DNA from: Berberis thunbergii
Taxonomy: Eukaryota > Streptophyta > Magnoliopsida > Ranunculales > Berberidaceae
NCBI GenBank assembly: GCA_003290165.1
Contig: QNQO01000830.1
Location: 124,001-188,000 of the forward strand
DNA: 64,000 nt
Direction: 5' to 3'
Under the pieces are notes generated by a model. That model had not been told where the DNA came from. It was given only the letters and a program-made list of their open reading frames with translations, and searched no databases. The translations under genes and the position numbers were made by a program. Positions 46,761 through 58,535 of this stretch are shown piece after piece (the first letter of the stretch is position 1; every line of letters begins with the position of its first letter).

Positions 46761-48256
46761 TGGATTCGACGGATTCTACCTCCCTCTCCTCAAAGCTTTT
46801 GAGTGAAAAAGAAGCTCCACAGAAGAAATCTTTCAAGCTTAGACCACACCCCGATCGAGCAGCTTCCTCCCTAGTCCCCATTCGATTTCGTCTTCGAATA
46901 ACTCACCGAAAATCCATTCGAAAAGCTTCAAAATCTCTCAACACTGCAAAGCCTCGAAGTAAAGGTAAATCTCTATTTGATTTCTTGTGGTGGGTTTCTA
47001 GATCTAGGGTTTCTACTGCATATTTCGTGTTGATTTCTGGTGATTTCTAGATCTAGATCTAGGGTTTCTACATCTAGGGTTGGTTTCAAAGATTTCCGGT
47101 GATAGTTCCTAATTTTGGTTATGGAAAATTACATACATCGTGTTCCTACTTTTAATTATGGAAAATTCAAGCAAAATCAATGGCTGAAAAATTGAGCTTG
47201 TTAAGCTCAGTATTTCCCATTGCAAGTGAAGCTATCACTCAGGCTCCACTTTTAGAACTTTCTTGGGTATGTTAGGAGGATCAAGGCTCCAAATGGTTGT
47301 CGGTTCTCACAATTTGCAAATATGAGGCAACTTGCTATAGCATTACCTTAGCTGATTCTTTAATGGGTTCTTTTGATACCTTCATCTAATTATGTTTTTG
47401 TGGGAAATCTTTGAAACCCATGGTTGGGTTCTACTTTTCTTTTGGGAAAGAGTCATTTTCAGTAGACCAATCAAAATATGAAAGGTTTTTTTTTTTTTTT
47501 TTTTTTTTTTGAGACTATGATTGCCTAGTTTGCACAATGTTGGTATTCAATGTAGGTGGGTACTTGAAATGTGGGTTTTGATTAATTTGGACTAATTTGT
47601 GGGTGGCACTTAGAAAACCTAATAAGTCTTCATATCTAAGTTTAGCTTACCTGATTCACGAGTGGTTATAGTAGAAAGGATCCACAAGTTCCAAAGGAAC
47701 ATTGTCATTCATAGTATGATTCAATGTACTAGTAAATTAGTTTCTTAATCAAAGCAAGTTTACTAGTGCTTACAAAATCATTATGCGATTATTGCTAACA
47801 GTGTCACATTGCTAGTGCTTGGAATAACAGACAATGCCATATGTTTCTTAAACAAAAACCCTAGATTACAATGCAAATGCTATATGTTTGATGTTATTTT
47901 GTGTCCTTTGTTTGATGTTATGGTTTCTTGGCTATTTTAGTTTGTTTTGATTTTGGGTTTATTTGATGGGGTTTGATTTAACCTTTTATACACTAATCTA
48001 AAAAGGGTATGAGATGGAGAGGTTCATTCTATTTTTGATGGGGTTTTGATTGAAACTCTTATACACAAATGGAAGAAGAGTATGAGGTAGAGAGGTTCAT
48101 TCTATTTTTTATGGGATTTTGCTTGAAAGTTAACCACATTAATGGAAAAAGGGAAAGTTGATCCTCATTTTGTTGATGAAATATGCGTAATCATGGATCT
48201 ATTTAGTGTCATCTGAAGTTGCAATTCTGGCTGTATCGTAAGATACAACTTTGTCG
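46753..48256 (+). other. Possible gene leader exon and intron; no coding exon found
   Basis: 46753-46963 has the look of a plant transcribed leader: pyrimidine-rich start, no TATA resolved, and a good donor (agtaaag/gtaaatct) at 46963, followed by T-rich intron-like sequence with tctagggttt words. No downstream exon with a recognisable protein was found before the tandem repeat at 48257. A poly-T run lies at about 47487-47511. This could be a gene remnant or a leader captured by an element. Confidence 0.3.
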
Positions 48257-49070
48257 GTGCAATCCGAGAATACAAGTATTTGAGTGACTAAATGGACTCC
48301 GTTTGACTTCTAACCTCGCGTGGACGTTAATAATGACAAATGGAACAAGTTTGACTCAGTTTGGTTAAGCTTAACGAAGAATGAAAACTCGTTTATACGT
48401 TGTAGGCTCAATTGAAGGCCAATTTGGGTGCAATCCGAGAATACAAGTATTTGAGTGACTAAATGGACTCCGTTTGACTTCTAACCTCGCGTGGACGTTA
48501 ATAATGACAAATGGAACATGTTTGACTCAACAAACAAGTTTGGTTGCGCTTAACGAAGAATGAAAACTCGTTTGTACGTTGTAGGCTCAATTGGAGGCCA
48601 ATTTGGGTGCAATCCGAGAATACAAGTATTTGAGTGACTAATTGGACTCCGTTTGACTTCTAACCTCGCGTGGACGTTAATAATGAAAAATGGAACATGT
48701 TTGACTCAACAAACAAGTTTGGTTGCGCTTAACGAAGAATGAAAACTCGTTTGTACGTTGTAGGCTCAATTGGAGGCCAATTTGGGTGCAATCCGAGAAT
48801 ACAAGTATTTGAGTGACTAAATGGACTCCGTTTGACTTCTAACCTCGCGTGGACGTTAATAATGACAAATGGAACATGTTTGACTCAACAAACAAGTTTG
48901 TTTGCGCTTAACGAAGAAGGAAAACTCGTTTGTATGTTTTGGCTCAATTGGAGGCCAATTTGGGTGCAATCCGAGAATACAAGTATTTGAGTGACTAAAT
49001 GGACTCCGTTTGACTTCTAGTCTCGCGTGGACGTTAATAATGACAAATGGAACAAGTTTGACTCAAAAAA
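48257..49070. repeat. Tandem repeat, about 179-bp unit, 4.6 copies
   Basis: Unit starts (gtgcaatccgagaatac) fall at 48257, 48428, 48607, 48786 and 48964, so the spacings are 171, 179, 179 and 178. Copies are nearly identical over the whole unit (ggactccgtttgacttctaa, cgtggacgttaataatga, gaagaatgaaaactcg). The first copy lacks 8 bp (caacaaac) relative to the inner ones. The array ends abruptly at the broken 3' side of a LINE. Confidence 0.9.
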
Positions 49071-49822
49071 GTTAGCCACATACTTTGAAATCTGAATGGG
49101 GACATACCTGCCCTCTGTGACAAAGGTAACGAAAGAAGCAATGGTGCATGGTCAGAGCATGCTCTAAGTAGATGATCGACCCGAGAATGCTGCATAAGAG
49201 TAATCCAGTCTGAGTTTCCCAAAAAACGATCCAGTCTAGCCCAGGTTCTGTCATCTCCTCTTTGGTTGTTGCACCAAATATATTTCGGTCCTTCAAACCC
49301 ACAATCTGAAAGTACGCAACTCGAGATACAACTAAAAAACTCTGACATTGCCAATTGATTAGGAGGTTGTCCGCCTAATTTTTCTCCTCCTTCTACAATG
49401 GCATTGAAGTAGCCTCCAATGATCCAGGGTTCATTTATACCCATTGCAATGTGCTCCATGTCCTCCCATAAGCTTCGTCTCTCCTGTACTGAACATTTTG
49501 CATATACAAATGAAGTGTAAAAAATTACATTGGAAAGAATGATAGTAACCTTACAGTGAATCAATTGATCGGTGCGAATTAATATATCCACTTGTAAGTT
49601 GTTATCCCAGAAGAGCCATATTTTTCCTCCAACATCCTCATTCGCTGCAAAGCAAGACCGACTCACTTTGCCTGCAATCTCCATATGCCTTGAAGCTTGA
49701 ATCATAGGTTCCGCAATGGCAAGCATCTTAACATTATTTTCTTTAACCAGCTTTTTCAATCGGCATTGGGTCGCCCGGTTACCCACCCCCCGTGCATTCC
49801 AGAACATAATATTATCTATCAA
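49071..49822 (-). pseudogene. LINE ORF2 endonuclease domain, catalytic residue replaced
   Basis: Begins at MIDNIMFWNARGVGN (conserved Asn), passes AIAEPM, IGGYFNAI, ARLDRFLGNSDW and SDHAPLLL, the conserved steps of the apurinic-endonuclease-like fold. In relatives the third reads GGDFN; here the Asp is Tyr (codon TAC on the minus strand, about 49412-49414). This Asp helps catalysis, so nicking activity should be lost. The frame stays open for about 250 codons and is then cut by the tandem repeat. Confidence 0.85.
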
Positions 49823-49854
49823 TATGAATACCTGGGGTAGTCATGTTTCGTGTC

Positions 49855-51727
49855 ACTCTCCGGCTCCCCCCGGCGGGTCCATTTTTTGAACTCTTCTTTT
49901 TACCTTTCGTCCTAGCTTCGTCAGAAAGATGACCTGACTCGACCATGTTATTAGAAGACGTATGTGCATCCGACTACCCGACAAAGCATGATTTTTTGAC
50001 TGATTGCATCCTGCTTGCACCTGCAAAGTCTGTGCATTAACTGTTGCTTCCTGTTCTTGTATGTTGTCGGCAAGCAAACACTTTGAAGGAAGGTGTCCAA
50101 CTCACTGCGACTGTGCTAGGACTTGAGCACTCTGATTCGTAGTTGAACTAGTACCCTGCTGTCCAATTTTATCCAATGCATTTACCCCTGAATCCAGTGA
50201 AATGCAATTGTGTATCCCGGAGTCAAAACGTATCAAGCTGTCCCCTGTTTTGTGTTGCACCTCGGGCCTGTTTGTATCCCCTTTCTTGTGTCTTTCCTCA
50301 AGCTTGTTTAGCTCCCCTGATTGATTCGAGAGTGCTTCATTTAAGTGTTGCTGGTCCTCTGTTTCAGCATTTTTGGACTGAGCTTGTGCATTATCTGAGC
50401 TAGTATCCGCGACAAAAGGAACAATCCATAGCAGGGCCGCATTGGCGGATACTTTTTCGGACTTAGCTTCATCACAATTCTGTTTCAACATTGCCATTTT
50501 GATTTCACTGGTTGTATATCGATCCCCTTTTAGCATATCTTGTGTTGTTTCAATTTTATCCTTAAACACCTTTGTGTATTGTTCCGCTATTTTGCATACT
50601 TCTTGGGTTTTTATTTTTCTTCATGACCCTCTCCCACTTCTTTCGAATTATCAACCGCAAGAACCCTGTATTTGTTAGACGAAATCACATTGTCGAATTC
50701 CTTTCCACTTGTTTTCTCCTTGATTTTTTTTTCAAGCGCACTACTAACCTCAACTCCTTGAGAATTTTTTGCTCCGCTAGTTCCTATTTTTCCATTTGCT
50801 TCCATCGTTTTTTTGGCAACCGGAACATACATTTGCTTTTTCACATTTTGATCTTGCTTACCCTCAACCTGATTTTGTTTTTGCTTGGCCTTGTCTAGCG
50901 ACTTGTTTTGTATGTTGATTTCTCCTTCAAACTTAGATTGTTCTCGCTTCCTACCAGCCAATTTTCTGCAATAGTCCTTCTCATGCCCAATTAGGGAGCA
51001 ATGATCACAATGTTTGAATCCAGGATACTCCAGTTTCTGCCAATATCCTCCATATTTTGGACTCTCAAGCCAAATTCTATGTGGAAGAGGTTTAGTGACG
51101 TCCATCTCAACGCACATACGTGCAACCTTTGGGCGGGCAAAAAATCTAGTTCCATCATCTATCCGCAGCAAACTACCAAAGGAATCCCCAATCGCCTTCA
51201 TGATGGTTGGGAGAAAGAATGCAAAAGGAAGGTGAGGAAGTTCAATCCATAATGGTGCCAACTCCGGATCCGCCCTTAGGCTAAAACCAGGATGCCAACG
51301 AAAAATTTTGTATCTAATTCCCTGAATCGTATATGAATCCTTTGATAAAAACTTTCTTCACTTCATTTTCAGATTGTAAATAAACCACTACATGTCTTGG
51401 ATCAATAAGACCCATAATAAATTCCTCGGATATTCCCCAAAATCTATGAATGGAATCCCTTATCGAATCTAGAGACGACCTAAAGCTTGAAAACTTTAAA
51501 ACCACAACATAATTAGAGACATGAGACTCACCTCTTGAAACATCCGAATCGGATAACCGCAAGGCAGGACATCCTTCTTTGCGAAACGTCGTAGAATTCG
51601 TAGGTTGATCGTCAAGATTGTCCTTTATTGTCTTCCCTAGAACTTGTGCAAACGTGCGAGTAGTGGAACCGTCTTCTTCCTCGCCAGCCGCAGGGGAGTC
51701 CCCATTGGCTGGCTGTGTTGCAACCAT
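49855..51727 (-). pseudogene. LINE ORF1 (DUF4283 and CCHC knuckle), frame-shifted
   Basis: Starts MVATQPANGDS at 51727, then a DUF4283-like domain (SSLDSIRDSIHRFWG, DPRHVVVYL), a one-base frame shift near 51320, PLWIELPHLPFAFF, and the CCHC knuckle CDHCSLIGHEKDYC near 50960. A long charged linker and a basic tail (GRKVKRRVQKMDPPGG) end at 49853. Stops near 50610 and 50102 break the frame. ORF1 proteins of plant LINEs bind the element RNA. The knuckle residues are intact. Confidence 0.8.
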
Positions 51728-51740
51728 GAACCCTAGCTGC

Positions 51741-53539
51741 CCCTAAATTTGAATGGATGAGATGGAGCCCCACTATCTTGGAACGGCTGAGATTAATTAT
51801 TCCAGGCCACAGTTTAAATATTCCAGTGTTGCCCCGGAATCGCCTCAGAGCCCACAACGATTATTTCTTCTTTCTCTGTTCTTGTTCTCTACTAAAAATA
51901 ACCCGTATACCCATACATCTTTCAATTTTTCTTCCCTGACAGAATTTTCAAGTAAATAACCCATACATCTTGTACTTGTATTTTCAACTCATTGTCAGCT
52001 TACTTACTATTGTGTGTGTATGACTTTCAAAATAATATCTACCACTCCATAAACAAGCACAAACAACATACATACACACTTGAAAGAAGGGACATAATTG
52101 ATGGATAGATAGGGACTATTTGATTTATTCCTTGTAAAATAGAAATCAAATAGAAATTAATATCAAAGATTAAACAATTAATAGAGTTTAACTCACAAAT
52201 TTTGAGAACTCCAACATCGAAGCATAGCTTTTCCTCTATCACCTCATTTTCTTCTACATATGTTTTTCTTTTTCCGTGTGTGTCTATACAAAGAAAATAG
52301 GTGGCTAGGGTTTTCTTTCAAAAGGGTTTTAATTAGGTTTACCTAATTTTGCTAAGCACGCTCACCACATTTACTCTTTTTTCTACCACAACCCTAAGCC
52401 TAAGTCCAAAAATCTAAAAAGAGTCCCCCAGACCAAAACACATACTATAACCTAATAAAAGCCCAAAATCACATTCTAATCAAACAAGGCCCAAAGCCAT
52501 TTGGTTTTACTAATAATTTGTTAAATCACCCACATTTTTTTTTAATCCACTACAAATATTACAAGATTTTAGATATTATATAGAAAATTATAATACATTA
52601 CAAATTAATAAGTGAATATTATTTATATTTATGTAATTAGGTGGGTATTACAATATACACAACTTAAAAAAATCTTGTCCCGAGATTCGGAAGGTCAGAC
52701 TGTCATGTGAATTTATTTTTTTAAGTACAACTTGGCAAACGAATTAAGATTTAAAAAAAATAAATTTTCAAATGAGAAGTTATTCAAATCTTATACTCAT
52801 ATAAAATTTTCACATCGTGCAAAGCCACACAACAAACATGCATAGACACGAGGCTGCTACATGTGTATATCCATAATATTTTAATAAGAAAACAAAAAAT
52901 TGAATTGAAACACTTTATGTACAAAAATATTTATTAAGGACAATGAAAAAGTACGGGTATTACAGACATTTAAATAGTCTTTAGATAACAATTGTTACCC
53001 TTGAACCTTGTTATAAGGTGTTCATTATGAAATGAGGCTGACACCTAAACCATATTAGCCAAGTGTTTAGTTCCTCCTGGGTCAATCTTCCCGCAAATGA
53101 CCAAAAAGATCTCACTTGGTCATGGTTACAATTTTCACAAATCACTACAAGCTTTCACATGATGTTGTTTTTAGTATTGCAACTTGTTCATCAATGTTTT
53201 ATTTTTTTTTCCTTAAGTTATTGTATGCGTTTATAAGTCGATCGTCAACGATGGTTTGTTTTTAATTGAAAGTGGTCTGATTTCCATATTAATCTCTATA
53301 CAAATAAAACAATTATCTCATAATTTTGTAACTCTGTAGTAAGTATAGCCCAAAAGCTACAAATACAGAAAAACACTTGACTGATTGCAGCGACTCTGAG
53401 TTGGCCCATAAAATGTTCGTGACCTTCTTACATCATCTTCACTATGCAAACCATTATTAGCAAATAGCCGCATAGTATTCAGTAAAGTTGCTATTTATTG
53501 GAGCAATAAGTTGTTATTGAGCAAGAGTGAAGCCTTCCC
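51741..53539. other. Intervening DNA with a gypsy LTR border
   Basis: No gene is seen. On the minus strand 52700-52640 reads tctcgggacaagattttttt followed by tgtaatacccacc, the polypurine-tract/LTR border of a Tekay-type gypsy element. The LTR would run leftwards from 52652. No internal coding sequence could be recognised on the right side, so it is a remnant. Confidence 0.5.
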
Positions 53540-53624
53540 TAAGGATGGCAATGGGGCGGATTTAGGCATATTCGTCCCCACCCCGCCAAGGATCACAGAT
53601 CCCCGAATCTGTCCCGTATAACCG

Positions 53625-54489
53625 TTAACTCACTGAGTGAAAGATGCTTCACTTTAGACTTCCATTTATAACTAGGATCCACAATGGGGACTGAGTCAAG
53701 CAAATCATTGACTTCCCTAATGGAATCATCAACATCAAAGTCTAAACTAAATTGAGTCAAACAAGCCTCTAAACAGTCAAGGGGAGACTCTAAAGAATGT
53801 TCACAGTTTGATTCGATGCATGAGTCACTAGGGAGGCATGAGTCAACATGGGAAGGAGATGTCTACAGTGTCTCAGAATCTATAGGTTCATCAATAAATG
53901 AGGCTTTATCAGCATTCGTATGAGAGGAGGATGCAACTTGTGTAAAATTGGGTGAGGTTATAATAACACTCATGTCAGGCATTCCTACCTGATTGTCAAC
54001 CAGTTTTCCAATCCTAAGGGTAGTAGTAGATTGGACATCTTCATTGTCCGGCTCAGATGTGCCACTAATTTCAAATTGACCATTTGGGTTGGAAATAGGT
54101 TGGCTAGGAAATTTTTCTGACTCTATCTCAGGAAGTGACTCAGCTATCTGACTCACAGTCATCTCAAGTTTTCGGATAGCTTGGGAGTTTTGTTGATAAA
54201 TAGCTGTCAATTCTGTGATATCCTGATAATTTTGCACAAGTATTTCTCCTGTTCGCTCTATAAAAATGTTCATGATATCCTCTAACTCATTATCAGGAAT
54301 TAAAGTTGGAGAAGTCTGAGGAGTGTCTAGAGGGCCTTCATGGTACTGACCATGAGCCCATGAGAAGTTAGGATGATAGGCTAAACCTGGGTTGTAATGA
54401 TCTAAATATGGATCATAATCAGGTCGTCGCATGTCATAAAATGAATTGACTTGCTCGAAAAAATAGGCTGGATAATCCCTTGTGTTCAT
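53625..54489 (-). pseudogene. Athila-like gag region
   Basis: The ATG at 54489 begins MNTRDYPAYFF, followed by YNPGLAYHPNFSW (a recurrent phrase of Athila gag C-termini), a coiled region (QNSQAIRKLEMTVSQIAE, the usual QNxxxxRxLExQxGQxA type), a TAG at 53863, then LDCLEACLTQFSLDFD and EVNDLLDS up to the hAT border. Gag of this clade packages RNA. The main gag core, pol and 3' LTR are missing. Either this was a gag-only derivative or the rest was deleted. Confidence 0.65.
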
Positions 54490-55816
54490 TTTGTTTATTA
54501 TTTTTTTTTTGAAAGCACTGACTCTAAAAATATACACAGGCTCACACGCAATCAGCAACCAATAAATGCACAAGAAACATGCCTCCCTAAGCAATCAACG
54601 TTTTTGAGATCAATTATCTTTTTATCTTTGGGGGACAATTATTTCTTATGTAATCTTTATATTAGATCAATGGGTGCTACAAGATGATCCTAAGAGTGTA
54701 TACTTTACACCACAAAGTTCAAAATCAGTAGGCTAGAGTTTTGTTTCAAAGAAACCAGATTATTGCACAAGAGGAGGAGGTCACAATGGTCCAATTAAGT
54801 ACTTCTTTGTGCTACCCGCTCTGTAAGCCAATAGATGTGAGAACGATGTGATGTTAAATGTACACTTGAGGCTTGTATTCTTAACCCAAAACTATTAGTT
54901 ACACCAATTCTTCTTGTGGATCATAGCTTACTTATGACTCGGCGTACCGGGTAAATTACCCTTGTGGCAGTGGCCTCTCGGAGTTCATTGAATGATTAAA
55001 CCCATCGTCACTTTTAGCTTGGGTCAACAAAAAAAAAATATTGGATTCACCTTGGTCTAGGTTGTCCTATGAACACAGTACCTAAAAGATGACTCTATCT
55101 AACTTGCTAATTGATTTTAATTATGTTTGGTTATTGGTTGCACACAGCTGGAGTGATGAGGTGGGGATATCAAGTCCCACCAATTTCTATTTAGAAGTTG
55201 GGTCTGCTTATTATGAATTACTAAAGTTTAACATCCACAATTACAGAAATTAAACAACCAATCACACAATTTCAAAAAATTACACAAAGCACCCGGTCGC
55301 TAATACATTGCGTGTGATAGAAATACTTACAGTGTGCGTATTCCGTTCTGCACAAAAAGTTAGCACAAAAAAAATGTCCGACTTCTTTTTATCCGTTTCA
55401 CTCAACACACAAGCACATGCAAATAAATTAACTGGTCTTGGACGTAGAAGTCGGATTTCTAAATCACAAGAGATTATTGGGTACAATTAAAATTGTTTCC
55501 CTATAATTTCTTTTGACTTAGAAAATTTTGAGTTTTTTTTGTGATTAAACAAAATGAAAAACAGTAAAGTTTAAAAATTATTACACCACACACTCGTAAA
55601 ACGAGGTGAAAATAAAATTAAAACTCTCCTCACAAAATAAAAAAATAAAAATTTGCTTGATGTTTTGCAGGATCGTCCATTATCCTCAAGAAGCGTGTAT
55701 TCTGCAAAATCAAACACAAAATGAGTGTAAAAAGAACTTAATAAAATAAATAAATAAATATATATATATATATCAATTAGTGAAAATAAATCTTAAATTC
55801 AATTACACCGCTACCT

Positions 55817-55834
55817 TCCCCGACAACGGCGCCA
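55817..55834 (-). other. Athila-type primer-binding site (tRNA-Asp)
   Basis: On the minus strand TGGCGCCGTTGTCGGGGA, the primer-binding site typical of Athila elements, complementary to tRNA-Asp, with one difference from the common form (GTTGCC). Confidence 0.8.
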
Positions 55835-55841
55835 AAAACTT

Positions 55842-57600
55842 GATGGGGATTTAACTAACCTAAATAAATAGGCTAATTTAACCCACTTGTAAGAACCGCA
55901 AGTGCACGGTGCCTAACTGGTAGACAACGGCAAGTACGGGTCGATCCCACGAGAAAGGTGGATGCAATTGAAATTTATAATTTAATTTAAGCTAATTTAA
56001 ATGGAAAATGGGGTTACCACATTTTAAAACTAAACTACAAATAAATTTAAAAATAAGAAAAGTAAAATAAAAGAAAAATGTGGATTTTGTGGGCTTGGAC
56101 TCACAAATGAGTTAGCAAAAAATTATTTAAATCTAAATTATTGAATTTAAAAACGAGAAGCTTTAGGGATGAGAATCTCTTGCTTGCACCGAATATGTGA
56201 TCATTAAAATCCAATTAAATTATATCATGTTTCTGTCAAACATTAACAAATTATTTAAAGTAAAAGCAATTTATCAAAAACTTTCAGAAATAAATTGTAA
56301 TTAACAATTAAGCACACAATTCAGTAAAATCAATCACAATAACTTATACAACCCATTTAGTTTGTCGCACACTCGATGTGGTGGTACTCAGCAGTTGATC
56401 CGAACATGAATCCCAAAAAAATGAAGTACAAAAGCTCTGTGGTGGTACAGAGCGGGAACTGAGGGTGCAAATAATGAAAATTAGAGTTTAAATCATTCCT
56501 GCACCTCTGCTACATTGCCTTACGTCTCCAACGCGACAGCACCGCTCGCGCTGCTGTTCTTCGCTCTTCGCAAGCGTCCTCCTGCTCCAGACCTGCAAAA
56601 TAGAGAGAGGGATGGAACTAAAAAAAATCAAAACAGTGAGTGGTGGCGGAGCCCTGTTTTTGCTCTTGTCGCGGCGGTTGCGTGCTAGCTGACGCGCCGC
56701 TTGCGACGGTGGTCGTGAGAGAGGGATGCAGGAAGGAGCTCGAAATAAAGAGAGGCCGAGAGAAGAGGAGGAACAGTGGCGGCGGCGAGGCGGAACAGAG
56801 CCGCGGTGAGGCTATGTTTCACAGCGTGGTGGTGGTTCTCGGTCTGTTGTGATGCAGGAACAGAGAGGGCGAGGTGGAGCAGGGAGAGATCGTGGAGAAG
56901 AGAGGAAAACAGGGAGCAGGGTTTGTGGCGAGACGGAGGTCTGACGCGAAACAGGGTTGTCACTCCCCTGTTTCGTGGTGGTGGTGGTGCTCGGGTGATG
57001 GTGGCTGAGAGAGAGAGAGAGAGAGACTACGAGATGAAGGGTGATGGTGGTGATGGCGAGGCTCAGTAGCGAGGTGATATTTTTAACTTGAAACAGGGTT
57101 GTCACACCCCTGTTTCACGGTGATTAGTGGCGGTGGTGGTCTGTTTCGTGGTGTGCGGGGTGGCTGATGGTGGGAGAACGAGATGGTAGTAGTGGCTGTG
57201 TGGACAGGGGAGAGGAGCAGGGACAGGGAGATGCTCGGGTGATGGTGGCGAAGCTCGGAGGTGGGTGTGATGAAAATCACTTTGTGAGGAAGAGGCTTTG
57301 ATTTTCTGTAAATTTTCTTTTCCCTTCTCTTCCTCCCCTTTCTCATCCATTGAATTTTTGTATTTATAGATAATTAAGAGAAAATGAATATGGAAAAGTT
57401 CAAGAGAGAGTTCAATGAGTGATTTAAGGCAAAAATAAATCAGAATCTTGAATAATTTAGGGAATGTGTCTAGGGTTTGATTGGCCTCAGTATTGGATTT
57501 GGATTTAAGTTATGGGTTTGGTTTTGGGTTTATGGGTTAGGTTTTGGGTTTAGGTTATGGGCTTAGGTTTTGGGTTTATGGGTTAGGTTTTGGGTTTAGA
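55842..57600 (-). repeat. Athila-like 5' LTR (right limit approximate)
   Basis: The LTR ends ...ccccatca (minus strand) seven bases before the PBS, and contains the typical caccgtgcacttgcggtt text. 56500-57350 is GC-rich with two hairpins of the form gaaacaggg...ccctgtttc (56947-56973 and 57090-57116), a (GA)n run at 57010-57026 and many ggtggtgg words. The outer end could not be located by an inverted TG, so the right limit is a guess. Confidence 0.5.
57515..57600 (+). repeat. Degenerate GGGTTTA/GGGTTAGGTTTT repeat
   Basis: Three irregular copies of a unit near tttgggtttatgggttaggt. The units contain words of the plant telomere repeat (TTTAGGG) but also others, so it is probably a local minisatellite rather than telomeric DNA. 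Confidence 0.6.
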
Positions 57601-58535
57601 TGTGTGACCTCTACTTTGTACCACCGCTAGAATCAACCAATTATCGTTCCTTAACTTGTCGCCTTAATATGATTTCATCGTTTACGCTCAAATTCCTACA
57701 AAGACATGAAAACGAAATAATTACTATAAAATATAATAATCGAAACACTAACATATATAAATTGAAGGATATATTATGTAATAATTATGCGAATATCAAT
57801 AACCGTTAAAAAAAAATTATACAAAAACCATCCTTGCTTAGCGCATATTGGTGAATATCTACCCTGCTCGATTAGCCGTTAAAAAGGAAATGTCGGAATA
57901 CGAAGAAAAAGAATGAGCGATCTTATCTAAGAAAGAAACCCTAAAAAAAGAAAATATAAGAAAGAAGGTGTTCCCGTCTAGTAGGACAATATGTTTGGCT
58001 GTGATGGTCGGGATCTTTGTCTCTGTAAGAAGAGGTGACGACGTACCCATCGCTTTATCTTTTTTTTTTAAGTGATCCAAACAAACAGTCCTTAGCACTC
58101 CCACACTTGTTCAACCATAAATTTTTTTTTTCCAAATTTAACCATCACCCAACATGGATGTTCACGACCTAAAAAGTACCAAGCCAAACCAAAACGTTAA
58201 AGCTCCAAAATCATGATTTTGCTGAAGAATAGAAGAAAAGGTGGGGAGGGGTGCTTGGAATCCACTTTAACTGAAGGAATCGAATAAAACAAGGAGAATA
58301 GATTCAAAGACAAACCTTTAAAGATACAGATTGACCCCAAAATATTTGATTTCTTCTTAGTAAAGCAACTCACTCCCAATAGCTTGATCTTCAACCTTCA
58401 CTTCTCTCTGAATCATAACAAAGGCGAGAGCGTTAGTTTATGTTCAACCTGAAATAAGAAACCCATTAGAGGGATAGGAATTATAAGATTTTAATGTTAT
58501 AACTTATATGGGTATTTTTACAATTATGCTATATA
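57601..58535. other. Region without a recognisable gene
   Basis: AT-rich, with short open frames only. It may belong to the Athila LTR or to material inserted into the hAT element. Nothing else is seen. Confidence 0.35.

Larger units (their letters stand above)
49071..51740 (-). mobile_element. 3'-truncated LINE (ORF1 plus endonuclease)
   Basis: Minus strand order: ORF1 (51727 to about 49855), then the start of ORF2 with the endonuclease. The reverse transcriptase and RNase H that should follow are absent, and the sequence passes into the 179-bp tandem repeat. Losing the 3' part is the reverse of normal LINE truncation, so a later deletion or rearrangement is likely. Confidence 0.8.

Noticed and set aside
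46521..46881. Reverse-strand frames rich in GRGRGRG and RERERE
   Set aside because: They are translations of the ccctct microsatellite.
56640..57350. Overlapping frames rich in Arg, Ser, Pro and His on both strands
   Set aside because: They arise from low-complexity ggtggtgg and gagaga sequence in an Athila-like LTR.
57515..57600. Interstitial telomere repeat
   Set aside because: The units contain GGGTTTA words but the order is irregular and mixed with GGGTTAGGTTTT; it is a local minisatellite-like tract.
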